Shown: positions 1 through 11,879, counted from the first letter of the stretch. The stretch: DNA of 64,000 bases from Portulaca oleracea (GCA_029582165.1 CM055874.1:31440383-31504382); one strand, 5' to 3'. Notes: generated by a model not told the origin, from the sequence alone. Program-made: numbers and translations.

Positions 1-492
1 TAACCCCAACTTGTTAAGGCAGGGTTCCTGAGGTCTATACAAGTTGTGTGATGCAAGGAATGGAACTTAGTGGTCTCTACGTATTCTATGATCTCTCTAC
101 TACTTATGATCATGGAGTGTAACCTACTATTATCCTAAGACATTTTCTGCAGCAACACAAAGTTTAGGAGCAACAAAGGGTCGAGCAGCATGGGACTGTT
201 CAGGGAATTCCAGTTTTACTAAGGTCATCTGGTCATTTTCCCTTATAATAGAATTACCCTAATAATTCCTTTTACTACCAGCACTAAGGAGTCAAAGGAG
301 GTTAATTATTATCAAGTGAAGGAATGAATATGTATGATGAAGCAGCTACTGGACCAATCAGAGACAGCATGCAACCAATTTTTATTTACTGTCTTTATTT
401 GTTTCTAATCAATGTAATTACATGTAAAATTAGTCTTAAGCATCTGATTAAAGTGTAATAATGTAGTTTAGAGGCAGATTAGAGGTTTCTTC
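1..492 (+). repeat. G2-family gypsy-type LTR, copy 1, 5' part (interrupted)
   Basis: This is the upstream part of an LTR that runs off the left edge of the window. Its sequence around 409-492 matches the reverse complement of the solo LTR at 11974-13231, for example the stretch around 'gtcttaagca' and the segment 'gattagaggtttcttc'. The LTR is broken at 492 by the copia element and resumes at 18042. No coding potential was seen. The family is inferred to be Ty3/gypsy from its resemblance to the LTR of the CRM-like element at 4055-10556. Confidence 0.7.
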
Positions 493-1300
493 TGTTGGGA
501 ATGTCCCGACAATGTTCAATATACACGGAGATTTAACCAAAGTAATATAGTAATGATATGTCTTGCTAGAGACCTCTATAATTAGTAATTGAATGTGTTT
601 AATTACAACTATATTATTTGGTCCTACTGGGTCACACAAGTCAGTGCCCTAAAACAATGTATGTAACCTAAATAATATTGTATTATGTTTAGAAATGTTG
701 GGAACTGATTTCTGTGAGAAATCAGCCCAACACGGACCGAATTGGGTTCAACACGGACCGTGTTGGGACATCACGGACTGTGGTGCTCATGGGCCAATTT
801 AATGGACATTCTGGAGGCCAACACGAACCGTGTTGGGCCTGAGAATGCGCCGTCAATTAGATCGGTCATTAGGGTTTTAGTAACCCTTTCCTCAAGTCAT
901 TCAAACTCTATAAATAAAAGTCTCTCTGAGAGATTTATCGAGGGAATTGCTTAAGACTTTTAGAGAGGTACCAAGGTGATTTCCTGAGTTCTTCTCTCTC
1001 TTAGTTTATAGTTATCGTTTTCTTGAAACAGCCACCTCTACCGAAATACATACATTTTTAGATTGAGATATGTCTCAATCGGTCAATCTAGCAGTCGAGT
1101 TCCCGGAGTGCTGCGTGGATTTTCAGTAAGGATTTCAGCATTGGAATCTCAAATGTCAACCTCTTCATCAGCCGGATTATCGATCAAGTATAATTACTAA
1201 AGCCTCTGCAATTGTTGTGATTAATTGTTTTATAATCGTTATGAATATTCTGCCAATTAATCTGTATCTGTTTAGAAAATAGATAACCTAAAACCTAACA
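493..1300 (+). repeat. 5' LTR of the copia element (808 bp)
   Basis: It begins TGTTGGGAATGTCCC and ends CCTAACA. It aligns along its length with 17211-18041 but is 23 bp shorter, mainly because one palindromic module of the AACACGGACCGTGTT type is missing. A TATA-like 'tctataaataaaag' lies at 909-922, a plausible core promoter. Confidence 0.9.
729..838 (+). repeat. Short palindromic modules in the copia 5' LTR
   Basis: Several copies of a module related to AACACGGACCGTGTT, an odd-length perfect palindrome, are spaced over about 110 bp upstream of the TATA-like sequence. One copy is perfect and the others carry one or a few changes. The other LTR carries one more copy (17446-17576), and a diverged pair lies in the leader at about 2519-2556. 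Position and symmetry fit a protein-binding or enhancer block in U3, but this is inference. Confidence 0.75.
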
Positions 1301-1302
1301 GT

Positions 1303-1316
1303 AGTATCAGAGCCAG
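1303..1316 (+). other. Primer binding site (initiator tRNA-Met)
   Basis: The sequence 'agtatcagagccag' directly downstream of the 5' LTR matches the usual plant tRNA-iMet primer site TGGTATCAGAGCC with a mismatch at its start. Confidence 0.8.
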
Positions 1317-2682
1317 CAATTGCATGCTAAAGTATTGTACTTGAATTCATAAATAATTTTGTCAATTGTTGAATTATTTCATGAATTTGCTAGAATAGTT
1401 TTAATGCCTAAAATTTGAAACTTTATGAAAGTTTTATTCTTTATCATTCATGATAGTAAACCTGGAATTTTATTGTAAAGTTTCGTGCTTTGTTATTATT
1501 TATTTCTTATTGCCTTTAATTGATCAATTTTATGTTTGTTTAATTGTTAAATATAGTATGAACTTGATTTATTTTTGAATGTTTTAGAAACAATCATGTT
1601 TAATATTGCTAAACAGTAGGTAATACATGAAATAGGTCTAAATTTGCAAAATAGGATTTTGTAGAATTATTTTCTGATTTAGTTTATTTACAGTAAATTT
1701 AATGAAAAATCGAAATAAAATATCAAACGAATTTGAAAATTTCCGAAATTTTTACTGGAAGTGTTTGGAAGTGTTCTGGAATTTCCATAATTTTTATAGA
1801 TTTTTCCCAATTAAAATGTATTTTTTTTTAATTGAGTTTTCAGATTTGAAGAGAAATAAAATTCGTTTAATTCTCTTAATTTTATAAATTTGTAGAAATT
1901 TGTAAAACTTCTAAAATTTTTACAGTAGGTTACTGGGTAACCATACTTTTAGGGAAATCTTTTCCGTTAAATGTATCCGAGTAAATTATATTTTTAATTT
2001 ATATTTTCAGATCTGAGAGAAATAAATTTGTTACTTCTCTGAATTTTGTAAATTTATAGAAATTTGTAACTTTTCTGAAAATTTGATAGTAGGCTACTGG
2101 ATAACCATTCTGTTATGGATAAAATTTTCATAAATTTTCGAAATCGTTAACTAATTTTCCTTTAATTATCATATTAACAGTGAAGTATAATTGTTTACTT
2201 TTTTATTTTTATTCTAATTTTCAAAATTTGATAAAAATCTGAAATTTTTACAGTAGTATATTGGATGAACCTACTATATGGAAAAATTATAAAATTTGTT
2301 TTTTTAACTTATCAGACTATTCTTATTTATTTTCCTCTTAAACGGAGAATTAAAAGGTTTAATTCCGTAAAATTTTACAATCTTTTGAAAATTGTTAAAA
2401 TTCTAGAAAATTTTCATATTGGGATATTAGATAACACTATGATATGAAACTCTTGAATTCGATAAGTTTTGATAATTTTATTTAAGTTTTCATACACGAA
2501 AATAACCAATACTGGGAAGCAACACGGACCATGTTGAGCCAATACGCACCGTATTGCCAGCAGTTTTGGTGAATTTGTGCGTTTTACGGCTTAAAATTAA
2601 TTTTAGAAATTAATTATTGAATCCTATTGCTACTAAATCAGTTGATAGGCATAAAATCTATTAATAAATTTGTAAAGTTTAG

Positions 2683-2922
2683 GAAACTTGCAATATTTTA
2701 GAAGATATAGTATCTTTTTGCATATTTTGATTTTAGGAAAATTGAAACTTGCAATATTTTAGAAGATATAGTATGTTATGCATCTTTTGAGTTTAGGAAA
2801 ATTGAAACTTGCAATACTTTAGAAGATATAGTATCTTTTACATGTTTGATTTTAAGAAAATTGAAACTTGCAATATTTTAGAAGATATAGTATCTTTTAG
2901 ATCTCTTAATTTTAGGAAAATT
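2683..2922 (+). repeat. Tandem repeat, 4 copies of about 60 bp
   Basis: Four consecutive copies each start 'gaaacttgcaata' and contain 'ttagaagatatagtat', ending 'aggaaaatt' or a variant. The copies differ by a few substitutions and small indels. The block lies in the leader of the copia element. Confidence 0.9.
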
Positions 2923-3485
2923 GAGTAGATTGTATGTGAAGGTTTTTTATAAAATTCTAAATCTGTTTAGGTAACTAAGATAAAATTTGGAATTTTGTTT
3001 ATTCTATCAATCATGCAAACTTCAAGGAAATCTTATTTATTATTTATTTCCTCATGTGTTGTATTGCAATTATATATGCCTTTATAATTTGTTATTTAAA
3101 GTATGTGTTATATTTGATATAATTATTGCAATATTACCTGCTTGCATGTGCTTCTAGTATGGCCATAGATAGTCGGTTTTACCGATCTGCGTACCGGGTT
3201 GGGTGAAATACGGCCTGCGTGCCGTCATTGGATTATTTAAATTTAAATTTTCAGTTAAGTTTATTTTAATTCATGTAAGGCCTCAATTGTAAGGTCCACT
3301 TTGTAAATTTGTTGTAATTGGAGACATCAAGTTGAGTGGGAGCCCAACAGCAATGGAGGTGTTGATTCGAGTGGGAGTCTATCCAAGGAAGTTGCAAAAT
3401 CCTAGAAGAGTTTCTTGAAGACTATCAAGGCTTAGTTAAAACTAGTTTGATTAAGTCTAGGTGGTCATACTAGGGGTTTTATTTT

Positions 3486-3834
3486 AAAAAATTACTCGGA
3501 GGTACCCTAACTTTTTGTGAAATGTTTTTCAAGTACCCCAATTTTTCAAAACTCATTTTGGGATACCCTTAGTTTTTGGGTTAGTAATTATTAGGTGTTT
3601 TTCCGGTCATCAATTTAGTTAAGTGACCGAAATACCCTTCTTCTTTCATTTTTGAAGAAATACCCTTGAAGAAGAAAAATAAGGGTATTTTGGTCACTTA
3701 ATAAAATTGATGGCCGGAAAAGCATCAGATAATTACTAACCCAAAAACTAAGGGTACCTCAAAATGAGTTTTGAAAAGTTGGGGTGCCGAAAAATAATTT
3801 CCCCAAATATTAGGGTACCTCCGAGTAATTTTTT
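3486..3834. mobile_element. Hairpin MITE with long terminal inverted repeats
   Basis: The two halves are near-complete reverse complements. It starts 'aaaaaattactcggaggtac' and ends 'gtacctccgagtaatttttt', and inner segments such as 'ggttagtaattatta' also pair. It is flanked on both sides by GGTTTTATTTT (3475-3485 and 3835-3845). A duplication of 9-11 bp fits the Mutator superfamily. It has no coding capacity. Confidence 0.85.
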
Positions 3835-4054
3835 GGTTTTATTTTATGCTTTAATTTGTTATAGCATGTTGTTTTATTATTCCTTTTATGCTTTTCGAAA
3901 GAGTGCACCTAGAATTGCATGCTTAGGATAATAAAACATACTCTCAAAATTGAATTATTGCTCAACCTATCGAAACACCACTTAGATGGATAAATAAAGA
4001 AAGTCAAAGCAAATTAATTGTCCATCATTAATAAGTAGGGTGGGAGCTAGGTCA

Positions 4055-5091
4055 TGATGTATATAAGCTCACCAATGTACTGAATCAAGCAAGCTTATAA
4101 CATCACAAGGACACCAATATCTCGGGGTAGCCAATAACCACAACAATATGATGCAATAAGCATCAAGGAGCGAAAAACAAATGAATGAAAAGATAGATAC
4201 AAGTATTTCTTCACTTGTTACAGTACTTAAACACCTTCAAGTGAAAAGAATACCCGGGCAAGCTTGAAGGACCTCGTTTGGTTACAGAATTGAATCACCT
4301 TCCAAAGAGATCACAACAAGTCCACACAACACCACTAGATTGCCAAATCTAGCTACTGGAGTGGAAATGAGAGTTTGAGAAACTCACAAACAATGAAGCT
4401 CAAAGCTTTCTTTGGTTTTGTATTTCGTAAGATGTGAAGTGAAGTGGCCAATACAATGATACATATACTCGGCTGAAACAAGGGAAAAGGCAACCAAGCA
4501 AGCAAGCAAGGAGCTCAAACTAACTAGAGTGAGGTTTCCTAATGACGAAGAAACCTCCTAAACGTGGTTAATTAAGCTAATTACAAAGATTAAAGCTAAT
4601 ACATGCTTCACTATGAAGTACTCGACCATCATTGGACCAACCATTGGACGATCACAGCCCTCCACTTGGCACTTCCTCATTGGAGGATCTTCATTCACTT
4701 AGACTCCAATCCATGCAAGACAAGTGAAGAAACACAAGTGGTTTTGTTCCAAAATGGCGGGAACTCAGCAAGGACCTCCAATATTAATAGGGAAAACCGG
4801 ACCTCCTGAGAAAAGACCAAAATTCCCTTGAAAACATGCCAAAATATCAAGGTTGCCCGAGTAAAGGACCTTTACCGCTGTCCAGATAAAGGACCTCGCC
4901 GCACGTCAAAAATAGAACAGTTATGCAGGAGCCTGAATGACCTTTACTGTTGAGATATGGAGACAAGCAGTGAGGACATCACATGGGGTGAATGTCCTTG
5001 GCCTCCCTCGACACTAATGCCCTTCTTAATTATGCCAACCAAGTGATAACACTCTTGAATCAATTGGATATGTGGAGGCTGATTCCCATCA
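4055..5091 (-). repeat. 3' LTR of the CRM-like element
   Basis: It is 1037 bp and differs from the LTR at 9520-10556 at three positions (near 4684, 4701 and 4823). The end of the pol frame (4944-5091) lies inside this LTR. Confidence 0.95.
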
Positions 5092-6584
5092 TCCCCCCCA
5101 AGTTGGAAAGAGTTTGCCCTCAAACTTGGTAGCTCTTCTCCTTCAGCATAATATGGCTTCAAATCCGAAACGTTGAACGTAGCACTTCCTCCATAATCAT
5201 CTGAAAGTGCCAGCTTGTAGGCATTGTCTCCCACCTTCTCTAACACTTCAAAAGGACCATCTGCCCTGGGAACCAACTTTCCCTTCCTCCTAGATGGAAA
5301 ACGATCCTTCCTGAGATGGATCCACACAAGATCCCCAGGTTGGAAAACCACCTTTCTCCTACTCTTGTTAGCCAGATTGGAAGCTTTCTCATTGAACTTG
5401 GCTATCTTTTCTTGGACATGTTGGTGTAGCTCCTGAATCTCCTTGGCTCTCACACTAGCATCGTGGCTGAACCTGGTTGAGGTAATTATGGGAGCCAAAT
5501 CCATAGGGGTGATTGGATTTCTCCCATACACTACTTGAAAGGGTGACAAACCAGTAGCCTTGCTAGGAGCTCGGTTGAATGCAAACTCAGCATGAGGAAG
5601 TAAAGTATCCCATCCTTTCTTGTCTTTGTTCACCAAGGACCTTAGCAGTGTACCAAGTGTCCTATTGGTGACCTCAGTTTGGCCATCAGTTTGGGGATGA
5701 CATGTTGTGCTGAACTTGAGTTTGGTACCAAGCTTCTTCCATAATGTCACCCAAAAGTGACTCAAGAACTTTGCATCTCGATCAGAAACCATAGATTTAG
5801 GAACTCCATGTAGCCTTACAACTTCCTGGAAGTACAACTCAAAGAACTCACAAAGATCATAAGTAGCATGGCATGGAATAAAGTGAGCCATCTTTGAAAA
5901 ACGATCAACAACCACCAAAATAGAATCTTTACCTCTTTGGGTTCTTGGCAACCCAACAATGAAATCCAGACTGATATCTTCCCAAGGACCTTGGGGTATA
6001 GGCAGTGGGGTGTAAAGACCTTGTGGTAGGTTGTGACTCTTTGAGAGTTGACATAATGAACACCTTTTGACCAAGTGCTCAACGTCCTTCTGCATTCTCG
6101 GCCAATAGTAATGCTCCTTCATCATTAACGTAGTCTTCTCGATCCCAAAGTGACCTGCTAAACTACCTCCATGAACCTCCAAGATGAGAAGCTCACGTAG
6201 GCTAGTCTTTAGGATGCACAACTTGTTTCCCTTAAAGAGAAACCCATGCTCAATGTGGAATAAATCTCCTTGGGGTCGCTGCTGACATGCTTGATAAATC
6301 TCCTTGAAATCTTCATCTTCCGGGTACAAGGCCTTGAGGTGCTCAAAACCAAGCACTCTCGAATCAAGGACATGTAACAAAAGGAACTTCCTTGAGAGGG
6401 CATCAGCTCCTTTGTTCAAATGACCGGCCTTGTGGTGGATCATGAAATGGTAGGCTTGCATATACTCAACCCATTTGGCATGGCGAGGGTTTAGTTTATG
6501 CTGGCCTTGAATGAACTTGAGGGCCTCATGATCACTATGCAAAATGAACTCATTACCAATAAGATAATGCCTCCAATGCGCCAA
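4944..6584 (-). pseudogene. CRM-like pol, RNase H end plus integrase
   Basis: This 546-residue open segment continues the frame of 6588-8519 after a TGA at 6588-6590. Its first residue here is a TTG inside that frame, not a true start. It begins with the last part of RNase H. The integrase zinc-binding H-H-C-C region follows (ending CSLCQLSK). The catalytic core has D in 'DISLDFIVGLP', D in 'VSDRDAKF' and E in 'TDGQTEVTNRTL'. The C-terminal part holds 'GDLVWIHLRKDRFP' and 'RADGPFEVLEKVGDNAYKL'. The frame ends about 148 bp inside the 3' LTR. All integrase catalytic residues are present, so damage is confined to upstream joints. Confidence 0.9.
5092..5100 (-). other. Polypurine tract of the CRM-like element
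   Basis: Directly inside the 3' LTR the - strand reads TGGGGGGGA, the expected plus-strand priming site. Because pol continues into the LTR, this tract is also coding. Confidence 0.75.
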
Positions 6585-6587
6585 TGC

Positions 6588-8519
6588 TCAAATGATTGCA
6601 TAAAACTCCTTATCATACACACTGTACTTCTTTTTGGCATCATTCAACTTCTCGCTAAAATAAGCAATAGGCCTGCCTTCTTGGGATAAGACAGCTCCTA
6701 TGCCCAACCCAGATGCATCACACTCAACTTCAAATACCTTTGAGAAACTAGGCAAGGCTAACACAGGGGCAGTGGTTAACCTTTCCTTGATAGTTTCAAA
6801 GGCCTTCTGTGCTGATGGAGTCCAAGAGAAACCTTTAGCCTTCACTAACTCAGTCATGGGAGCTAGGATGGTACTAAAGTTCCTCACAAACCTCCTATAG
6901 AAGGAAGCCAAACCATGGAAACTCCTCACTTGCTGGATGGTGGTGGGGACTGGCCAATCTCTTATAGCTCGAATCTTCTCTTCATCCACCTGAATGCCCT
7001 CGGCAGAGATCACATAGCCAAGGATGATAACCTTGTTGGTGAAGAATTGGCATTTCCCTAAGTTTCCATAAAGCTTTTCCTTGGACAATATCTCCGTCAC
7101 AGCTTGCAAATGCTTGACATGATCCTCCTCATTTTGGCTATAAACAAGTATGTCATCAAAGTAGACAACAACACACTTGCCTATAAGGGCCTTCAGAACC
7201 TGGTTCATCAATCTCATAAAAGTAGATGGGGCGTTAGTTAAACCAAAAGGCATAACCAACCATTCATACAAACCTCCTTTAGTCTTGAATGCCGTTTTCC
7301 ACTCATCCCCTTCAAAGATTCTGATTTGGTAGTAACCACTCCTCAAATCAATCTTTGAAAACACTTGAGCCCCATGAAGCTCATCCAGAAGGTCCTCAAG
7401 CCTAGGTATAGGATACCTATACTTGATGGTGATCTTGTTGATAGCACGGCAATCAATGCACATTCTTTGACTCCCATCTTTCTTTGGCACTAAGAGAGCT
7501 GGTACAGCACAAGGACTTAAGCTCTCCCTGATCATCCCTTTGGCGAGAAGGTCATCTACCTGCCTTTGAATCTCCTGAGTATCACTGGGGTTCATTCGGT
7601 AAGCTGGTTTATTAGGGAGTATTGACCCAGGAACGAGGTCAATTTTGTGTTGAATGTCCCTCTTGGGAGGTAAACCAGGGGGCATATCCTCAGGAAACAC
7701 AAAGGAATAGTGTTCCAGAAGAGGGACAAGAAGAGGGTGGTCATTTGTGGAGCTAGGTTGTGTGTTTAGGTCTAAGAGAATAAGGTCCTTATGATCATGA
7801 AACTCATGGTGTTCAGCAACCAAGAGAGTGATCAAACTTGGATCAGTAACCAAATTCTCCTTCGGTTTTGGGAGTGGGGTAGGCTTAAGGGGTACAAGGG
7901 TAATTTTTTTATGGTCAAAGAGAAGGGTATAAGTGTTTGCCCTCCCATCATGACTCACGGATCTATCAAAAAGCCAAGGCCTGCCAAGTAACACATGACA
8001 AGCATCCATAGGTAAAATATCACACCAAAGAGAGTCTTGGTACGTTTTACCTATTGAGAAGTTCAACAAACATCTTTGATCCATGTGAATGCCCTTGCCT
8101 TGATTAAGCCACTGGATGGTATAAGGAGTCGGATGAGGACTAGTTTGCAACTTGAGCTTGCTCACCATAGACTGTGAGGCAGCATTGGTACAACTTCCTC
8201 CATCGATGATCAAAGAGCACACCTTGCCATTGATAGTGCACCGAGAATGAAAAATATTCTCCCGTTGCTCCTGTCCTTCCTTCACAGAAGAGCTACTAAG
8301 AACTCTCCTTACCACCAACATCTCCCCTTCGTCTGGTTCCTCAACCACCTCATCATAAACTGGATCACCCAAAGGTTCATTTTCTAGCTCCTCCTCCTCT
8401 CCTAATTCTGGTGCAACAAACAAGGTTGCTTGGTACTCAGCGAGAGACACCACTCGTTTGTTAGGACATTCGGACGCAATGTGTCCAAGTCCTTGCACCA
8501 AAACATCTCCTCTTATCAA
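6588..8519 (-). pseudogene. CRM-like pol, protease and reverse transcriptase
   Basis: This open segment of about 643 codons starts mid-frame; no ATG is expected because gag and pol form one polyprotein. It opens with the remnant of the gag zinc knuckle (GHIASECPNKR, first two cysteines lost). The aspartic protease follows (IIDGGSCTNAAS), then reverse transcriptase with 'KKDGSQRMCIDCRAIN' and the catalytic 'YFDDILVYS', then the start of RNase H (ending KEFYAII). A TGA stop at 6588-6590 cuts the frame inside RNase H. A C-to-T change at a CpG could explain it, but the original codon is not known. Conserved motifs are otherwise intact. Confidence 0.9.
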
Positions 8520-8686
8520 TGGGTTTAGGTTCAGTAAGGTAGGCCTTTGTGGGATATAAGGTGAGGATTTGGAGTGGGTTTAGTGGGGGTGTATTTGGGT
8601 GAAAAGGTTGTTTTGTGGGGTAAAGGATGGTTTAGGGAATGTGTTTGGACGTGTTTGGGGTTGGTTTCGCTATGAACCTCCTTCCT

Positions 8687-9439
8687 CTACTCCTCCTTCA
8701 ACTCCACCTTGTGAGCCAAAGAACTCAACTCATCAAGGGAAGTGTAAGGGTGCAACTCCACAACATTCCTCACTCTTTCATCCAAACCAAGAAGATACCT
8801 CACAAGTATTTGAGGTTCATTCTCCTTAAGATCACACCTCCAAAGTAAATGCTCGAACTCCTTGGTGTACTCCTCTACTGTTTTGCCTCCTTGAACCAAC
8901 TGTTGAAACTTCAAGTAGTTATCCTTAAGATAATTGGCTGGAAGGAACTTGGCTTGTAACTTCTCCTTCATTTTCTGCCATGAACGCACCTTATCCTTCC
9001 CAATAGAAACTCTCTTCTTCTGCAAGTTAGTCCACCATATAGATGCATGCTTTCTCAATTTCAAAGCTACAAATTTTACCTTCTTGTCATCGGGAATGTC
9101 CTTTAGATCAAAGACCCGTTCTACCGTTTGCATCCAATCCAGGAAAACCTCTGGATCAAGGTTTCCCTCGAATTCTGGTATATCCACCTTGAAATCAAGC
9201 CTTTCCTCCTTAGGTAAATGTCTCCCTCTTTGTTCACTGAGAATCTCCATTTCATCATCTCCAAACGGATTCCCCAAATCAGAAGCACCTCCATCCGAAC
9301 CTTTAAGCTCTTGGTTCCTCAAGTACATATAGTGCCTGAGTTGAGCTGTAAGGAATTCAACTCGTTTCTCCAGCTCTTCTTTCTCCCTTAGAACAGGAAC
9401 ATCTTCTGGGTTTTGAGGTTGAACTTGACTGGAAGACAT
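8687..9439 (-). pseudogene. CRM-like gag, truncated before the zinc knuckle
   Basis: ATG at 9437-9439 opens a 250-codon frame. It has a charged N-terminal stretch likely to form a coiled coil (residues about 17-45) and then a retrotransposon gag core with 'PEFEGNLDPEVFLDWM', 'ASIWWTNLQKKR' and 'VEEYTKEFEHLLWRCDL'. TAG at 8687-8689 ends it. The same frame continues readably for about 45 codons beyond that stop and then loses register with the zinc-knuckle/pol frame around 8495-8545. The intact gene would have run on through a CCHC knuckle into protease. Confidence 0.9.
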
Positions 9440-9503
9440 AGCTTCGGTTTCTTCTTACTTCACACAAAATGAATCAAAACAAACTCACCAAGATGGTAAA
9501 CTA

Positions 9504-9515
9504 GCTCTGATACCA
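9504..9515 (-). other. Primer binding site of the CRM-like element
   Basis: On the - strand this reads TGGTATCAGAGC, four bases after the end of the 5' LTR, complementary to the 3' end of initiator tRNA-Met. Confidence 0.9.
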
Positions 9516-9519
9516 ATTA

Positions 9520-10556
9520 TGATGTATATAAGCTCACCAATGTACTGAATCAAGCAAGCTTATAACATCACAAGGACACCAATATCTCGGGGTAGCCAAT
9601 AACCACAACAATATGATGCAATAAGCATCAAGGAGCGAAAAACAAATGAATGAAAAGATAGATACAAGTATTTCTTCACTTGTTACAGTACTTAAACACC
9701 TTCAAGTGAAAAGAATACCCGGGCAAGCTTGAAGGACCTCGTTTGGTTACAGAATTGAATCACCTTCCAAAGAGATCACAACAAGTCCACACAACACCAC
9801 TAGATTGCCAAATCTAGCTACTGGAGTGGAAATGAGAGTTTGAGAAACTCACAAACAATGAAGCTCAAAGCTTTCTTTGGTTTTGTATTTCGTAAGATGT
9901 GAAGTGAAGTGGCCAATACAATGATACATATACTCGGCTGAAACAAGGGAAAAGGCAACCAAGCAAGCAAGCAAGGAGCTCAAACTAACTAGAGTGAGGT
10001 TTCCTAATGACGAAGAAACCTCCTAAACGTGGTTAATTAAGCTAATTACAAAGATTAAAGCTAATACATGCTTCACTATGAAGTACTCGACCATCATTGG
10101 ACCAACCATTGGACGATCACAGCCCTCCACTTGGCACTTCCTCATTGTAGGATCTTCATTCACTTGGACTCCAATCCATGCAAGACAAGTGAAGAAACAC
10201 AAGTGGTTTTGTTCCAAAATGGCGGGAACTCAGCAAGGACCTCCAATATTAATAGGGAAAACCGGACCTCCTGAGAAAAGACCAAAATGCCCTTGAAAAC
10301 ATGCCAAAATATCAAGGTTGCCCGAGTAAAGGACCTTTACCGCTGTCCAGATAAAGGACCTCGCCGCACGTCAAAAATAGAACAGTTATGCAGGAGCCTG
10401 AATGACCTTTACTGTTGAGATATGGAGACAAGCAGTGAGGACATCACATGGGGTGAATGTCCTTGGCCTCCCTCGACACTAATGCCCTTCTTAATTATGC
10501 CAACCAAGTGATAACACTCTTGAATCAATTGGATATGTGGAGGCTGATTCCCATCA
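9520..10556 (-). repeat. 5' LTR of the CRM-like element
   Basis: It is 1037 bp and nearly identical to 4055-5091. Its short 'caagcaagcaagcaagg' run has the same length in both LTRs, which also supports recent insertion. Confidence 0.95.
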
Positions 10557-10859
10557 GGTCAATTCAAAATTGGCTATCAAAATAGTTTTAGGCCAAGAGC
10601 AGAGGAAGAGAAATATTGTATTCGATACAAATTTCTTGCCAAGAGTCATTTTACTGATCGATCATAAGATGATCTACCAAAGATAACATTGGATTGAGTT
10701 TTGTTGGGCCAAAGTCCACTTGAGCCCATGAATCTTGTGGGTCTTGGTAAATTAAAACACTAAATGAGAGTTGATAAAGTGTTTTGATGTGAAGTTAAAA
10801 TTAGTTTAATTTCTTTGATGAATAATAACTAAAATGAACTAATTTTGTCTCGTAGAATT

Positions 10860-11400
10860 ATTTATGTCTTTTCACTCAAACATTCACCATTAATAAAATA
10901 TTGTTTTCTCCTTGAGAAAGAGAAAAACAATTACATCAATTCCTTAATTGGCATCGCCATAACAAGATTGTCTTGGAGACGAATAAAAGGAACATGTCTT
11001 TGATATAATATTGAGCTAGCCATCAATATTAATAGGTTAATCAAGCCAAATGAATACATGTAATGTCATAGTATTCATACAACTTTAACTTCAAAATGTT
11101 TGAAGGTTAGAGGAAGGTTTTCAACATTACCAACTCAAAACCAAGTTCATCGAACTAGTTAGAGTTGATAAATATGAAACCAATCACCAAATAGTATATG
11201 TTAAGCTAGATAAGGTCCAATTGATGGCACTCATGTTTTTTTTTAAAATAATTTGACTATTTTAAAACATGAGAAACCTCAGATCCCCCCTTTTTTACTA
11301 AAAGGTTGGCGACCAAAGATAGTCTTTTAGTGAAAGGGAAAATAAGATTTAAGAAATCTATCAAAGACAAGAAGTCAAAGGAAAGGTAAGGACAAATAGT
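10860..11400 (+). pseudogene. Copia gag remnant of the outer element
   Basis: Translation in mixed + frames gives gag-like stretches such as 'LLEKEK' near 10910 and, near 11335, a basic segment (GKIRFKKSIKDKKS) like the region before a copia zinc knuckle. Stops and frame shifts are frequent. The position, 3' of the leader and 5' of pol, is right for gag. Borders are approximate. Confidence 0.5.
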
Positions 11401-11879
11401 TGTACATACCCAACCAATGACAGCAACCGGTTAATAACCAGATCATGTATGACTCTGGGAGCGTGAATAACTATAAGGAAGACTTGAGATATGATTTCAA
11501 TTCTAGGTAAATGCATATATGATACACACTACCCTTATTAAACTCACTTTGAATATAAGATACCGGCTGTGAAACTCGCATTTATGCAAATGTGCAGGAT
11601 CTACAGCAAAGTAGATGTGCTTTAAAGGATGAGAGTCAGCCTACAAATAGGAACATGCAATTAGTTGTTGTAGTTCCTTATGAAGAGTTGGTTGTTTATC
11701 CATTTCCTCAAGACTTATAAGAGAAATTTATAGGTGCTTCTATGTTCTCTTATCAGTAGAAATTTGATTTCCTACTCTCAATTAGAGAGAGAGGATCTCG
11801 GATACACACCCCCAACACATCGAAACCAAAAGGTTTAAAAGGAATATCTCATGTTCAAATATAAAACTTGTAACTATCT

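Larger units (their letters stand above)
1317..4054 (+). other. Long AT-rich untranslated leader of the copia element
   Basis: About 2.7 kb lies between the primer site and the CRM-like insertion, with no significant open frame. Between about 1775 and 2290 it carries imperfect repeats some 170 bp apart, each containing a variant of 'acagtaggttactgg'. It also holds a four-copy tandem repeat (2683-2922) and a hairpin MITE (3486-3834). Near 3170-3230 is a GC-richer block with repeated 'tgcgtaccgg/tgcgtgccg' phrases. No gene was seen. Confidence 0.6.
4055..10556 (-). mobile_element. CRM-like Ty3/gypsy retrotransposon, nearly intact (6502 bp)
   Basis: Two 1037-bp LTRs begin TGATGTATAT and end CCCATCA as read on the + strand. 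The target duplication is GGTCA (4050-4054 and 10557-10561). The element runs on the - strand: 5' LTR 9520-10556, tRNA-Met primer site, gag, pol in the order protease-RT-RNase H-integrase, polypurine tract, 3' LTR 4055-5091. I count three differences between the LTRs, about 0.3%, so the insertion is recent. The CRM lineage is inferred from the integrase C-terminus (GDLVWIHLRKDRFP followed by a GPF block) and from pol running into the 3' LTR, a known CRM trait. Gag-pol carries at least two nonsense codons and one frame break, so this copy cannot move by itself. Confidence 0.9.

Noticed and set aside
4603..4809. 68-codon + strand frame, also at 10068-10274
   Set aside because: It lies in both LTRs of the CRM-like element on the antisense strand; no coding evidence.
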